Positions 26,595-35,307 of a stretch of 64,000 nt of DNA are shown here, piece after piece (positions within the stretch are counted from its first letter, which is position 1; each line of letters begins with the position of its first letter). The translations under genes were made by a program, and so were the position numbers. The notes under the pieces are model-generated. The model saw nothing but the letters and a program-made list of their open reading frames with translations, ran no database searches and had not been told where the DNA came from. The DNA comes from Deltaproteobacteria bacterium (GTDB lineage Bacteria; Desulfobacterota; Desulfuromonadia; Desulfuromonadales; Geopsychrobacteraceae): assembly GCA_024276905.1 (NCBI GenBank), contig JAJRWF010000050.1, forward strand, positions 21,749 to 85,748. Direction: 5' to 3'.

Positions 26595-28904
26595 TTAAGT
26601 CCAGACCTTTTTTCCCCCCTGCCGCAGCAGAATCTGTGCGCTGCGATACCTGGCCTGGTCGCCGAAAACTTTATTTTGCAGCAGCGTTTTGTAGAGTGCC
26701 GCGGATTCTAGATTACGTCCCAACCGGTAGAGAGTTTCTGCCAGCAGTGCCATATCTTTGACCTCAAAAACACCGCCCAGTTTACGGGCATGTTCCAGAC
26801 GCTCAGCGACATCGGCAAGCCGTTCCTGCTGCCAATAAATCCAGGCGGCACGAATATCGAGACTTGCGCTTTGCGGCCGATCCTGACGTTCCAGCTGTCG
26901 CAACAGCTCATCGAACCTTTTCTGTTTTTCAAGAGCATCGAGCATCAGGCCATAGGCCGCGCTGCGCTGTGCCCCTTGCGGATAGGTATCGAGATAAACC
27001 TGCGCATAATCTGATGCCGCCCGGTACTCCCGGCGCAACAGATACAGCTGGGCAAGGGGCAGATAGATTTCTTCGCGAACAGCATCCGTTTTCGCACGAT
27101 CAAGCTGAAACAACAGAACACGCGCTGCGCGCTTGAAGAGTCCAAGCCGAGTCAGGGCGCCGGCAACCTGGTCAAGGAATTCCTTGTCGAGCTGGTCCTT
27201 GAGCAACAACTTGCGATTCTGCTCAACCAACACGACCGCCGGGATATCTTCGTTCCTTTTTATCAGTCCGCTTATCACTGCGGGTAACTGCTCACGCAGC
27301 AGGGAATCAGCCTCAGCGCGTAAAACTCCACTGGCAAAGACGCGGCGAAAGGTCATCAACAGGTTGACGCTTTCCCTTGAATCTCCCAACAGGTAGAGCA
27401 CCAGGGCCTGCTTGAAGGTCGCTTCTTCACGCAAGGCCCTGTTACGTGAATTCTTTGCCAAATCAGCATACTGGTAAACCGCTGTCGCCTGTGCACGCTC
27501 TCCACCGATCAGAACCTGATGATCCTGCAGCCGCAAAGCAGCCCGATCAGACCCCTCGGTGCCGGGCATCTCCAGATAGATTTTTTGCAAACCGATCTGG
27601 GCCCACTCGGTATCACCGGCATCATAACTGGCCGCAGCGGCGGCGAAATATGCCAGATCCTCCTGAGGCTGATTGACCAACTGGCGGGCCAGTTCCTTGT
27701 AGGTACTGGCTGCACGTGAATATTCACCGATCTGAAAAGCAGCCCAGGCCGCTCGGGCGCGTGAACGCGGATACTGATCGAAGAGCTGAGCATTACGGGA
27801 AAGTTTGCGATAATTGTGCAGGGCGTCAGAATAGGATTCAATCCCGACGGCGGCATCGGCCTGACGCATCAGAACCAGCTGTCGCAGGCCTTCGGGCCAG
27901 CGAAGCTTCTTGTTGGCGAGTAATTGCGCGGCATCCTTATCGTTACCGCTGCCCAGTGCCGTCTCTGCCGCCAACAGCGTCATCAAGGGAGAGAACTGAT
28001 CCTCTGCAGAAAGATGCTTAAGCTGCGCGACCAGCTTTAGATAGGCAGCGTAAGGCTGGCCGGTGGTTGCCAGAACGAAATCTGTCAAATAATCGACACG
28101 TCTCCGATATTGACCCTGCAGCTCTTCCAGTTTGAGCAAACGTTGATCTGCCGCATCGACCCCATCGGTCCGCAGTAACCCCTCAATTAGCAGTAACTCT
28201 TCAACGATCTGCTCATTTTCCGCGACCGGCGGCATCTGCGGTAAAAAACGCAGCAGACTGAGCCAGCGTTTTTCGGCCACCAGATCGAGGCGCTGCTTCA
28301 AGGCCGGCGACGGGTTTTCAATTTTCAGCGGCGGCAATTCCGGCAGACTGAAATTGGGTGCGGGGTCAATTTCCCAGGGCGTGAGGTCCGCCTTGAACAG
28401 CTGTTGCCAGCTCTCGTGCCAGGGGGGAAACTGCCGGGCATCGCGAACCTTGCGCCCCCCCTTACGTCCCGGAATACCTTCGATTCGAAAGGCGACCGCA
28501 GGACGGCTGCCGCGGGCACTGTCCCAGTAGAGGTCGAATTTAATCTGCGCCGGATGCTTCTGGCTCTTGCTGACAATCTGCTTGGGGGGACGGCGCAGCA
28601 GCAGCGAGACCAAGAGGTCACCGCTCTTCTCCGCCAGCAGAATTTTCACCACCGTTTCATCTTCCGGCAACCGTTGAAGCCCATCGGAAACCGTCGATTT
28701 ACTGAGCAAAATATCGAGCCGCTGACCTGAGTGGTCTGAACTGAATTCAGGTAGCCGATCAAAAATAAGCGTTATGCTGGTACTGCTGAGCCCTTCATGC
28801 TTCTGCAACTCAAGCAGAATCGGCTTGTCGGCTGCAAACGACGGCACAACAGGCTGCAACCAGATCGCCAGTCCCATCAATAGAATTGTCAGTTTCTTCA
28901 CCAC
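26595..28904 (-). CDS. Exported tetratricopeptide-repeat protein
   Basis: This 769-residue protein has a signal peptide (KLTILLMGLAIWLQPVVPSF then AADKP). About 170 residues of beta-rich sequence follow, and then a long helical part that reads as many TPR-like repeats up to the end (for example YSRAASTYKELARQLVNQPQ; YRRVDYLTDFVLATTGQPYA). The N-terminal part resembles AMIN-type modules in style, but I cannot confirm the family. It begins with GTG preceded by GGAGG at 7 bases. It ends just before the flgB promoter. A role in periplasmic assembly of flagella or pili is only inferred from the position. No frame breaks are seen. Confidence 0.8.
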   Translation of the reverse strand: MVKKLTILLMGLAIWLQPVVPSFAADKPILLELQKHEGLSSTSITLIFDRLPEFSSDHSGQRLDILLSKSTVSDGLQRLPEDETVVKILLAEKSGDLLVSLLLRRPPKQIVSKSQKHPAQIKFDLYWDSARGSRPAVAFRIEGIPGRKGGRKVRDARQFPPWHESWQQLFKADLTPWEIDPAPNFSLPELPPLKIENPSPALKQRLDLVAEKRWLSLLRFLPQMPPVAENEQIVEELLLIEGLLRTDGVDAADQRLLKLEELQGQYRRRVDYLTDFVLATTGQPYAAYLKLVAQLKHLSAEDQFSPLMTLLAAETALGSGNDKDAAQLLANKKLRWPEGLRQLVLMRQADAAVGIESYSDALHNYRKLSRNAQLFDQYPRSRARAAWAAFQIGEYSRAASTYKELARQLVNQPQEDLAYFAAAAASYDAGDTEWAQIGLQKIYLEMPGTEGSDRAALRLQDHQVLIGGERAQATAVYQYADLAKNSRNRALREEATFKQALVLYLLGDSRESVNLLMTFRRVFASGVLRAEADSLLREQLPAVISGLIKRNEDIPAVVLVEQNRKLLLKDQLDKEFLDQVAGALTRLGLFKRAARVLLFQLDRAKTDAVREEIYLPLAQLYLLRREYRAASDYAQVYLDTYPQGAQRSAAYGLMLDALEKQKRFDELLRQLERQDRPQSASLDIRAAWIYWQQERLADVAERLEHARKLGGVFEVKDMALLAETLYRLGRNLESAALYKTLLQNKVFGDQARYRSAQILLRQGGKKVWT

Positions 28905-29177
28905 GAGGATTCCTCCGGAAAACTATCCGGGATCTGTTCATGGCCAGAAGCATGCCAACCCACGACATCAAAGCCTAAGTCACTATTTTAAAAGGGCTAA
29001 TTCTTGTCTCGGATCATCCTGGAGGATGAACAGAAAGAGCCGGGTGCACCAAAAGAGAAAACCTGGTCGTTTTTTTGACTTGAATTTATTAACACCCCGA
29101 CAGCATCCAGAGGACCGAAATCCAAAATACGCAAATTTTACTGTCCGAAAAGTGCGCTCAGAGGAGGGGGGCTCTCG

Positions 29178-29987
29178 TCATTGATCGGCGTCTTCCTGTA
29201 AACCGCTTCCACAACGCCGCAACGGGTAGGTTCGCGGAGTCCCCGTGTAGGGATTGGTTTCAACCTTTACCTCAACCCGGAACACTTGGCGCAGGTTGGC
29301 CGAGGTGTACACCTCGGTCGGAGCTCCAAGTGCCACCGAAGAACCATTATCCGCCAGCAGCAGAATACGTTGAGAAATTTCTGCCGCTTGATCCAGATCG
29401 TGGGAGACCTGAATGACTGTCGTCCCCTGCTCCCGGTTGAGGCGCAGCAGCAGGTCCTTGAACTCCAGGCGATGATCGAGGTCGAGATGACTGCTTGCTT
29501 CGTCGAGTAATAACACCGGCGTCTCCTGCGCTAGGGCACGAGCCAACAGGACCCGTTGCAATTAACCTCCGCTCAAGGTCGTGACCTTACGCTTGGCCAG
29601 ATACAGGGTATCGGTAACGACCATCGCGCACTCGACCGCCTGTCTATCTCTCAAAGTCGATCTTGAGAAGCGGGATTGGCGGGCAAAACGTCCCATGGCG
29701 ACCATCTCCTGCACCGGGTAAGGAAACACTGCCTGAGTCGACTGTGGAACAACGGCTACAAGCTGCGCCATGGCCCGCCTGTCGAGCTGCGCGGCCTGCT
29801 GCCCTTGCCACAACACGGAACCCTTGACAGGTGTCAAAATGCCCCGCAGCAAGCGCAGCAGGGTTGACTTTCCACAACCGTTGGGACCAAGAATCGAGAG
29901 AATTTCACCCGATCTGATCTCCAGTTCAATGTCACGCAGTACCGGCTGCTCGGCATAAGAAAAATGCAGATGCTCCACCCGGATCAT
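29178..29987 (-). pseudogene. btuD: BtuD-type ABC transporter ATPase, interrupted by TAA in the signature motif
   Basis: This is the ATPase of a vitamin B12 or iron-chelate importer. Joined, the frame is 269 codons, the normal length. Walker A is ILGPNGCGKSTLLRLLRG, the Q-loop is VAVVPQ, Walker B is VLLLDEASSHLDL and the H-switch is VIQVSHD. The ABC signature reads LSGG, then TAA (29564-29562), then LQRVLLARALA. Most family members have Glu there (LSGGE), so one GAA-to-TAA change explains the stop. The remaining fragments could not form a working ATPase separately. The start overlaps btuC by four bases. Confidence 0.9.
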
Positions 29988-30976
29988 GATCCGTTCTCCT
30001 CTTTGCGCAGCAGATAGAGAAAAAAGGGCGCTCCCAACATTGCCGTCACCACCCCGACAGGGATTTCCGCTGGAGCTAACAGAGTGCGGGAGAGTGCATC
30101 CGCCAACATCAAAAATGTTGCACCGAGCAGTGCCGAGGCAGGCAGCAAATGCCGGTGAGAGCCTCCCCAGAGCAAACGCACCACGTGGGGAACTGTCAAG
30201 CCGACAAAACCAACCAGCCCGGCCATGGCAACTGCGGCTGCCGTCAGTCCTCCGGCGGCGGCAAAGAGCAGCAGTCGTGATCTGCCGACATTCAGGCCAA
30301 GGTCAGCGGCAACCTCCTCCCCTTGCGTAAACAGATCAAGCGCAGGTGATTGCATCCAGAGTGTGATAAAGGCAACACCGACCCAGACCGCGAGCCAGGG
30401 GAGCCAGCCGGGGTTGACCAGACCGAGGTTCCCGGCCAGCCAGAAAACTGCGGACTTGACCGGGTCGGCCGGAGCCATCCAGAGCAGAAACAGCAACAGT
30501 GCTGAAGCCAGACTCCCAACCATCACCCCGGAGAGGATCAGGGTGTGGGAGGAACCGCGCTGAGCACGAGCAATCCAATACACCAGTAGCAGCGCCACAC
30601 AAGCCCCGAAAAATGCGGCGGATGGCAGAAGGACTGGCGAATGGTAACCCAAGGTCAAAACCGCAACCGCGCCCAGCGCCGCGCCGCCGGAAACGCCGAG
30701 GATATAGGGATCAGCCAACGGATTGCGTAGCACCGCCTGAAAGGCACCGCCCGAAGCACCCAGGGCCGCGCCGACCAGGGCGGCAAGCAGCGCACGTGGC
30801 AAACGAATTTTCAGCACGATGGCGGTGTAGGTCGCCGATTCGGCCTGGCCACAGAGAACCGCAACCAGCTCCGCTGGTGAAAGCGTCAATGAACCGGACC
30901 AGAGCGAGAGAAACAATGCCACGATCAGGGCCACCCCCAAAATCGGCAGCCAGCTTAAAGAATGACGAAAGCTCAT
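29984..30976 (-). CDS. btuC: BtuC-type permease of the cobalamin ABC transporter
   Basis: The 330-residue product is a FecCD/BtuC-family permease with about ten membrane segments. Typical blocks are RLPRALLAALVGAALGASGG (residues about 55-74), then AFQAVLRNPLADPYILGVSG and the late GFVGLTVPHVVRLLWGGSHR. The frame is intact. It overlaps btuF and btuD by four bases each. Both flanking genes are interrupted by TAA, so the permease now stands without a working ATPase or binding protein unless readthrough occurs. Confidence 0.93.
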   Translation of the reverse strand: MSFRHSLSWLPILGVALIVALFLSLWSGSLTLSPAELVAVLCGQAESATYTAIVLKIRLPRALLAALVGAALGASGGAFQAVLRNPLADPYILGVSGGAALGAVAVLTLGYHSPVLLPSAAFFGACVALLLVYWIARAQRGSSHTLILSGVMVGSLASALLLFLLWMAPADPVKSAVFWLAGNLGLVNPGWLPWLAVWVGVAFITLWMQSPALDLFTQGEEVAADLGLNVGRSRLLLFAAAGGLTAAAVAMAGLVGFVGLTVPHVVRLLWGGSHRHLLPASALLGATFLMLADALSRTLLAPAEIPVGVVTAMLGAPFFLYLLRKEENGS

Positions 30977-31884
30977 TGTTGCTCCCGGTCGATCAGTTCA
31001 TGCAGATCGAGATCATGAATAGCTTCAGCCAGAGTCAACAAGCCCAGCCCCAGACGTGGACCAGGACGGTGAACCCAGTCCGGGATAACACTGTAAATGC
31101 GCTGTTGTCTGACCGCTTTCAGCTCCGGCCAGGCGTTGAACAAGCCCGCCGGATTCGGCGTTCCCTGATGGGGAGAGACCACAATCAAATCCGGGTCGGC
31201 CAGCAGCAGCGCTTCGCCCCCCCAGGTTGGGTAACGGTTGGGCCCGCTGGCAACCACATTTTCACCCCCGGCCGTTTCAATAAGGTCACCGACCAGAGTT
31301 CCCGGGCCGGCGACAGTCAATGGCCGCACCATAACGCAGAACAGCACCCTCGGACGCTTCAGCCCTGCAACCAGAGAGCGGACTTGAGCCACTGTTGCTG
31401 TCAGTTTTCGCGCCAGCTGGTCCCCGCCCTCTTCCTCTCCGGTCACGCGACCCAGAATACGGATCATGTCGATAGTCACCTGAATCCCCCGCGGATAAAC
31501 GACATAGACCGGCAAACCCAAGCTTTCCATCCGCGCCAGCAACACCGGATTGGCAGAGTCTGCCGAGATAAAAACCAGGTCGGGACGTTACAGGGTGACT
31601 GCCTCAAGATTGGGGCTGGAATAGCCGCCGACCTGCGGCTTGTTCCGGGCCTGCTCAGGGTAGGTGCAGAAACTGGTCACCCCGACAATCCGTTTTTCCA
31701 ACCCCAAGGCAAACAGAACTTCGGTCACGCTGGGAACCAGCGAAACAATCCGTTGCGGCAACTCGGGAAGCTCGACCCGGCGTTGAACGGCGTCGGTCCA
31801 GATAGCTCCGGACACCGGCAAAGGTGCCAGCAGACAGACCAGCAACAGACAGACAAAATGGATAGATTTTACACTGTACTTCAT
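30973..31884 (-). pseudogene. btuF: BtuF-type periplasmic cobalamin-binding protein, interrupted by one TAA
   Basis: This is the substrate-binding protein of the same importer, about 303 codons in one frame. It has a signal peptide (CLLLVCLLAPLPVSGAIW), the BtuF/FepB beginning (RIVSLVPSVTEVLFALGLEK then RIVGVTSFCTYPEQA), the hinge part (RPDLVFISADSANPVLLARM) and the C-terminal lobe ending at LIDREQQ. TAA at 31590-31588 lies between EAVTL and RPDLVF. The exact missing residue is not fixed by homology: some relatives have no residue there. The start at ATG 31884 has a weak ribosome site. Confidence 0.88.
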
Positions 31885-31886
31885 AA

Positions 31887-32108
31887 TCAACAGATCTCAG
31901 TTCTTCCCGTGCGGGTAGCCAGATCGGCGGCCTGGCCGCAGACCTGGCTCACAACAACCTGCGCCCGGAGAACCGAGTCATTCTCGATCCGAAGCCAAGG
32001 TGCGGCAACAAACTGCTGCTGAGTATGCTCGACCACAGCACCTTCTTAAAACGACTGACGCTCCCTGCACTCTTTATGGATCGAGTGACAGCCGGGATCG
32101 AGGTATTA
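31887..32108 (+). other. Coding-like remnant without start codon, opposite strand to btu genes
   Basis: Between btuF and btuB the plus strand holds a frame open from just after TAA at 31884-31886. It reads like real protein: SQIGGLAADLAHNNLRPENR, VILDPKPRCGNKLLLSMLDH, STFLKRLTLPALFMDRVTAG. The third codon positions are rich in G/C. No ATG, GTG or TTG start precedes the conserved-looking part, and the frame runs on into the 3' end of btuB antisense. I do not recognise the family. It may be the tail of a lost gene. Confidence 0.4.
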
Positions 32109-33929
32109 AAAATAGCTGGTAACCCCGACAAACAGCTGTCGCGGCGGCATCGGATAACCTGGATTCTCTTCATACTCCTCGTCAAGCAGGTTTTTCATCG
32201 ATAGTCTGACATCCAGAACCAGACCACTGGCGAACATAAAAGACCGGGAAAGACTCGCGTCCAGCACCATATGACTAGTGCTGTCGCGTGCAGTATCCGC
32301 ATAGTAATTCAGGTAGCGCCCGTCCAGTCGCAGGCGTGCCTCCTTAAACGGGCCGACTTCAAAATAGAGATGTGCCTGATGGCGGGTCTTGTTATTGAGG
32401 ATCTCCCCGGTTGCGCGATCCTTGGGGTAAAGATAGGTATAGTTCGCACCCGTACGCAACAGTTCAAGCAGCTGCAGGTCGATTTCGGTTTCTACTCCCC
32501 AGATCTGGGCCTCGTTAACGTTGACCGGACTCCAGACAAAACTGCTGTCCGCCTGCCAGTCGATAAGATCTCTGGCATCACGGCGAAAAACGGCCACAGA
32601 AAAATTGCCCCGTTGACCAAGATCCTGATCGACAGCCAGCTCATATTCCCAGGCAGTTTCCGGATTGAGGTTGGGGTTGCCTTTGGCAAAACTGGTGGTC
32701 GGCCAGAAACGGTCATTGAGGGTCGGCGCGCGAAAGGCCCGGCTGACGGAGGCGCGCAGTCGGGTGGTCTTGCTCAGAGAAAAGAGTGCCGCAGCCCGGG
32801 GGCTCCACTCATTGCGGAAATCGGAATGGGCATCGTAACGCAGCCCCAACAGCAACTTGACCCAAGATGTTGCATCGACTTCATACTGGCCAAACAACGA
32901 CCAGCGGTCCTGATCCTGCTTGCCGCTGGCAGTAGAATCCAGCTCATCACGATAAAAATCACCGCCGAATAACAGGCTGTGTTGCCCGGCCACCCAGCGT
33001 TCCGACAATTCACCGCCCAGGGTTTCAACAATGTGGGTGTCATCAACCGGAGCCCAGCCGCCCGGATCGGTGTAATGATTCTTGCGGCGTTCGTAGGTTC
33101 CCCGTACACTCAGCTTCACTGGCCCGGTCGGGCCACTCAGAGCCAGAGCCGCAAGGATATTCTCATCCTGCTGACGAGCTTCAGGGCTCGGCCAGGCGGT
33201 GGAACCCGGCACACCACTCTCCTTGTCCAGATAGTACCCGGAAAGGCGCAGATCAAAATCACCACCCAGATCGAAGCCGAGCATCCCGTCCAGAGTGATC
33301 TGGGCCAAGTCGGAGTTTTCCCGGTAGCCCTGAGACCGATTCAGCCCGGCGCCAAAACGATAGCGCACCCCGTCCTTCTTTTGCGCGGTCGAGAAACTCA
33401 GATCGCGGGTTCCAAAACGCCCCTCGCTCCAGCCGAGGCTGGTCAGCGGCTCAGCTTCCGGGGTCTGGGTAAAAATCTGGATGACCCCTGCCAGAGCGTT
33501 ACTGCCGTAAATAGCCGAAGCCGGGCCACGCAAGACTTCAATCCGCTCAATTTCACTCAGCGCAACAGGTAGATTACTCAAGTTGAACTGGCCGTTCTGC
33601 GGCGAATTGAGCCGCACGCCATCAAGCAGCACCAGCACCTGCGCACCTTCCGAGCCACGGATGCTGGGTGTCGCAATCGCCCCGGCCGGCCCACTGCTGG
33701 TCAACTGCATCCCGACCGTGTCGCGTAGCACCTCATCCAGCCGGGTCGCTCCGGTAGCAGCAATCTGGTCGGCGGTAATCACACTGACCGATGCAGCAAC
33801 CTGCGAGCGCGGCTGAGCGGTACGCGTGGCCGTCACCACAACCGGTTCCAGAACACTGATCTCTGCATAGCCTGACCCGGCGGCCAGCATCGTGAATCCG
33901 GCCACCAACAAACTGACAGTCTTTTTCAT
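32106..33929 (-). CDS. btuB: TonB-dependent cobalamin receptor
   Basis: This is a 22-strand outer-membrane receptor, 607 residues from the ATG at 33929. It has a signal peptide (MKKTVSLLVAGFTMLAAGSG), the TonB box region EPVVVTATR, the plug domain (IRGSEGAQVLVLLDGVRLNS; IERIEVLRGPASAIYGSNAL) and a barrel ending in aromatic VTSYF. Assignment to B12 rather than an iron chelate rests on the cobalamin riboswitch upstream and the btuFCD genes downstream. An ATG three codons earlier lies too near the AGGAGG. The gene looks intact. Confidence 0.93.
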   Translation of the reverse strand: MKKTVSLLVAGFTMLAAGSGYAEISVLEPVVVTATRTAQPRSQVAASVSVITADQIAATGATRLDEVLRDTVGMQLTSSGPAGAIATPSIRGSEGAQVLVLLDGVRLNSPQNGQFNLSNLPVALSEIERIEVLRGPASAIYGSNALAGVIQIFTQTPEAEPLTSLGWSEGRFGTRDLSFSTAQKKDGVRYRFGAGLNRSQGYRENSDLAQITLDGMLGFDLGGDFDLRLSGYYLDKESGVPGSTAWPSPEARQQDENILAALALSGPTGPVKLSVRGTYERRKNHYTDPGGWAPVDDTHIVETLGGELSERWVAGQHSLLFGGDFYRDELDSTASGKQDQDRWSLFGQYEVDATSWVKLLLGLRYDAHSDFRNEWSPRAAALFSLSKTTRLRASVSRAFRAPTLNDRFWPTTSFAKGNPNLNPETAWEYELAVDQDLGQRGNFSVAVFRRDARDLIDWQADSSFVWSPVNVNEAQIWGVETEIDLQLLELLRTGANYTYLYPKDRATGEILNNKTRHQAHLYFEVGPFKEARLRLDGRYLNYYADTARDSTSHMVLDASLSRSFMFASGLVLDVRLSMKNLLDEEYEENPGYPMPPRQLFVGVTSYF

Positions 33930-33992
33930 TGCGTCCATTTCCTCCTGTGATAGCCCTCGCAAAAAGCAGGGAGAAAAGGAGGCCAAAACTCC

Positions 33993-34031
33993 AAAAGAAA
34001 AGCCCGCGCACTTAATACTAAGTGCGCGGGC
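33993..34031 (-). terminator. Terminator of the cobalamin riboswitch (expression platform)
   Basis: On the minus strand a perfect 13-pair stem (34031-34002, loop of four) is followed by TTTTCTTTT. It lies between the riboswitch and btuB, so it can stop transcription when cobalamin is bound. Confidence 0.85.
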
Positions 34032-34097
34032 TTCCCGTTTTCATGAAGTGCCGCTTTATCCACCCTCCCTTTCCCGGGGAGTTGATTGTGGGGGGTC

Positions 34098-34256
34098 CGT
34101 TCCGGCAGGTCTTCTGGCTCGCGAATCATCCTCGGGACCGCCTTCCCGATCAAAAGTGATCAGTGGCATCATGGTCCTTTGTCCTCGCTTACAGCGGCGG
34201 GTCCGCGGGGGATTCACACCCCTCTTCCCTATCAAAGCCCTTACGGGCACCGGTGG
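34098..34256 (-). ncRNA. Cobalamin riboswitch
   Basis: On the minus strand the leader has the conserved elements of the B12 aptamer in order: GGGAAGAGGGGTGTGAATCC, CCCGCCGCTGTAAGCGAGGA, a GCCACTG block, GGGAAGGCGG, and the B12 box AGCCAGAAGACCTGCC (34119-34104), which differs at one base from the usual AGYCAGGAGACCTGCC. It precedes btuB and a strong terminator. It should lower expression of btuB and the downstream btuF-btuC-btuD genes when cobalamin is plentiful. Confidence 0.95.
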
Positions 34257-34275
34257 ACATATATAATTTTCCAAG

Positions 34276-34305
34276 AATCTAGCGTGACAGAACAAATACT
34301 GTCAA
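34276..34305 (-). promoter_or_regulatory. Sigma-70-like promoter of the riboswitch/btuB leader
   Basis: On the minus strand, TTGACA (34305-34300), an 18-base spacer and TAGATT (34281-34276). The start would lie about 15-20 bases before the first riboswitch helix, which fits. Confidence 0.6.
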
Positions 34306-34477
34306 GCAAAAGGACATTGGCAATACCATCAAGCCCCCGGTTGCGCAAGCGGTTGATCCGTTGCCAAGAGATCGCACTCTTTTCGACAGGCAACAAGTGC
34401 AATTGTGGCGGGATCTTAGCCCGAAGACGCGGGAACCCCCGCATGTAAATTGATTTCGGTTCAAGCCCTGTGCTTTA

Positions 34478-35002
34478 ATGCCGAAAGTTATGATTACGCA
34501 GCAAGAAACAACGGTTTTTCTGGGACTGGGCGGCAATCTGGGCGATCCGCTTGCAGCTTTTCGCCGCAGCAGACAGAAATTGATCGCTCACCCGGCAATC
34601 AGTGACTGTCACTCTTCGCCGCTCTACCAGACGCCGCCAATAGGTGGCCCGGCAGACCAACCTGACTATCTGAATGCGGCCCTTATGCTCAGAACAAGTC
34701 TCGATCCTCGGGCCTTGCTGGCATTCTGTCACTCTCTGGAAACGGAAGAAGGGCGAAAAAGGAAGGAACACTGGGGGGCGAGAACCCTCGATATTGATCT
34801 GCTGTTTTACGCACAACAACAGCTCAAGGAAGCAGATATTGAGATCCCCCATCCACGCTTGATGGAGCGTCATTTTGTCTTGCTGCCGCTGGTCGCTCTG
34901 GCTCCGGACTACCACCATCCTCAGACAGGGATGAGCATGCAAGAGTTGCTGAACAGATTACCGTCCGCTGAAAACATCCGGATGTTAACCCTGAACTGGT
35001 AA
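34478..35002 (+). CDS. folK: FolK, 6-hydroxymethyl-7,8-dihydropterin pyrophosphokinase
   Basis: FolK transfers pyrophosphate from ATP to hydroxymethyl-dihydropterin in folate synthesis. The 174-residue product has the family motifs: FLGLGGNLGDPLAAFRRS near the N-terminus, the substrate loop SSPLYQTPPIGGPADQPDYL, the HWGARTLDIDLLFY signature, and IPHPRLMERHFVLLPLVALA. A second ATG four codons on (34490) is an equal candidate start; neither has a strong ribosome site. It lies 8 bases before a small membrane-protein gene. Confidence 0.93.
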   Translation: MPKVMITQQETTVFLGLGGNLGDPLAAFRRSRQKLIAHPAISDCHSSPLYQTPPIGGPADQPDYLNAALMLRTSLDPRALLAFCHSLETEEGRKRKEHWGARTLDIDLLFYAQQQLKEADIEIPHPRLMERHFVLLPLVALAPDYHHPQTGMSMQELLNRLPSAENIRMLTLNW

Positions 35003-35010
35003 AGAAGAAC

Positions 35011-35220
35011 ATGATCAAACTTCTCCTGCTGGCCCTGCTTTTTTTTCTCGGTTACAGCTTTTTCCAGGCGCTCTTCCCGTCACGCCGCAGCAGTAAACCA
35101 CCTGCCAATCGCAGTCAGAATGGTGAGCAGATGGTTCAGGATCCCCAGTGCGGTACATATCTGCCGATCGGTGATGCGCTCAGTGCCAATATCCGTGGGC
35201 AACATCACTACTTCTGTTAA
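35011..35220 (+). CDS. Small PP0621-type membrane protein
   Basis: This 69-residue product has one N-terminal membrane helix (KLLLLALLFFLGYSFFQALF), a basic linker, and a C-terminal piece like the PP0621 family (EQMVQDPQCGTYLPIGDALS then HHYFC). That family usually has two Cys-containing motifs, the second as FCSxxC. Here the chain stops at the first Cys of the second motif, so a metal site would be incomplete. The function is unknown. Confidence 0.7.
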   Translation: MIKLLLLALLFFLGYSFFQALFPSRRSSKPPANRSQNGEQMVQDPQCGTYLPIGDALSANIRGQHHYFC

Positions 35221-35307
35221 CGAAAGTGCCGCAGAGAATATAAAAAACACGTGTAAGCCGTTTTTATACTGAAAATCATTCAACCCTTTTTCCCGTGAGG
35301 AGTCTCC

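Noticed and set aside
28943..28957. Possible sigma-54 site TGGCATGCTTCTGGC before the TPR gene
   Set aside because: Spacing fits, but the -12 element reads TGGC rather than TTGC; too weak to list as a feature.
22950..31590. Genome-wide reading of TAA as a sense codon
   Set aside because: Several genes in the window end in TAA exactly at the conserved C-terminus (flgG after NQLVR, sucC after VKEK), so TAA is a working stop codon.
30499..32022. Plus-strand open frame of 507 codons across btuC and btuF
   Set aside because: It is antisense to clear btuC and btuF, is rich in Arg/Gln/Pro shadow sequence, and has no recognisable domain.
34310..34477. Short plus-strand open frame before folK
   Set aside because: It overlaps the riboswitch promoter region and has no protein-like pattern or ribosome site.
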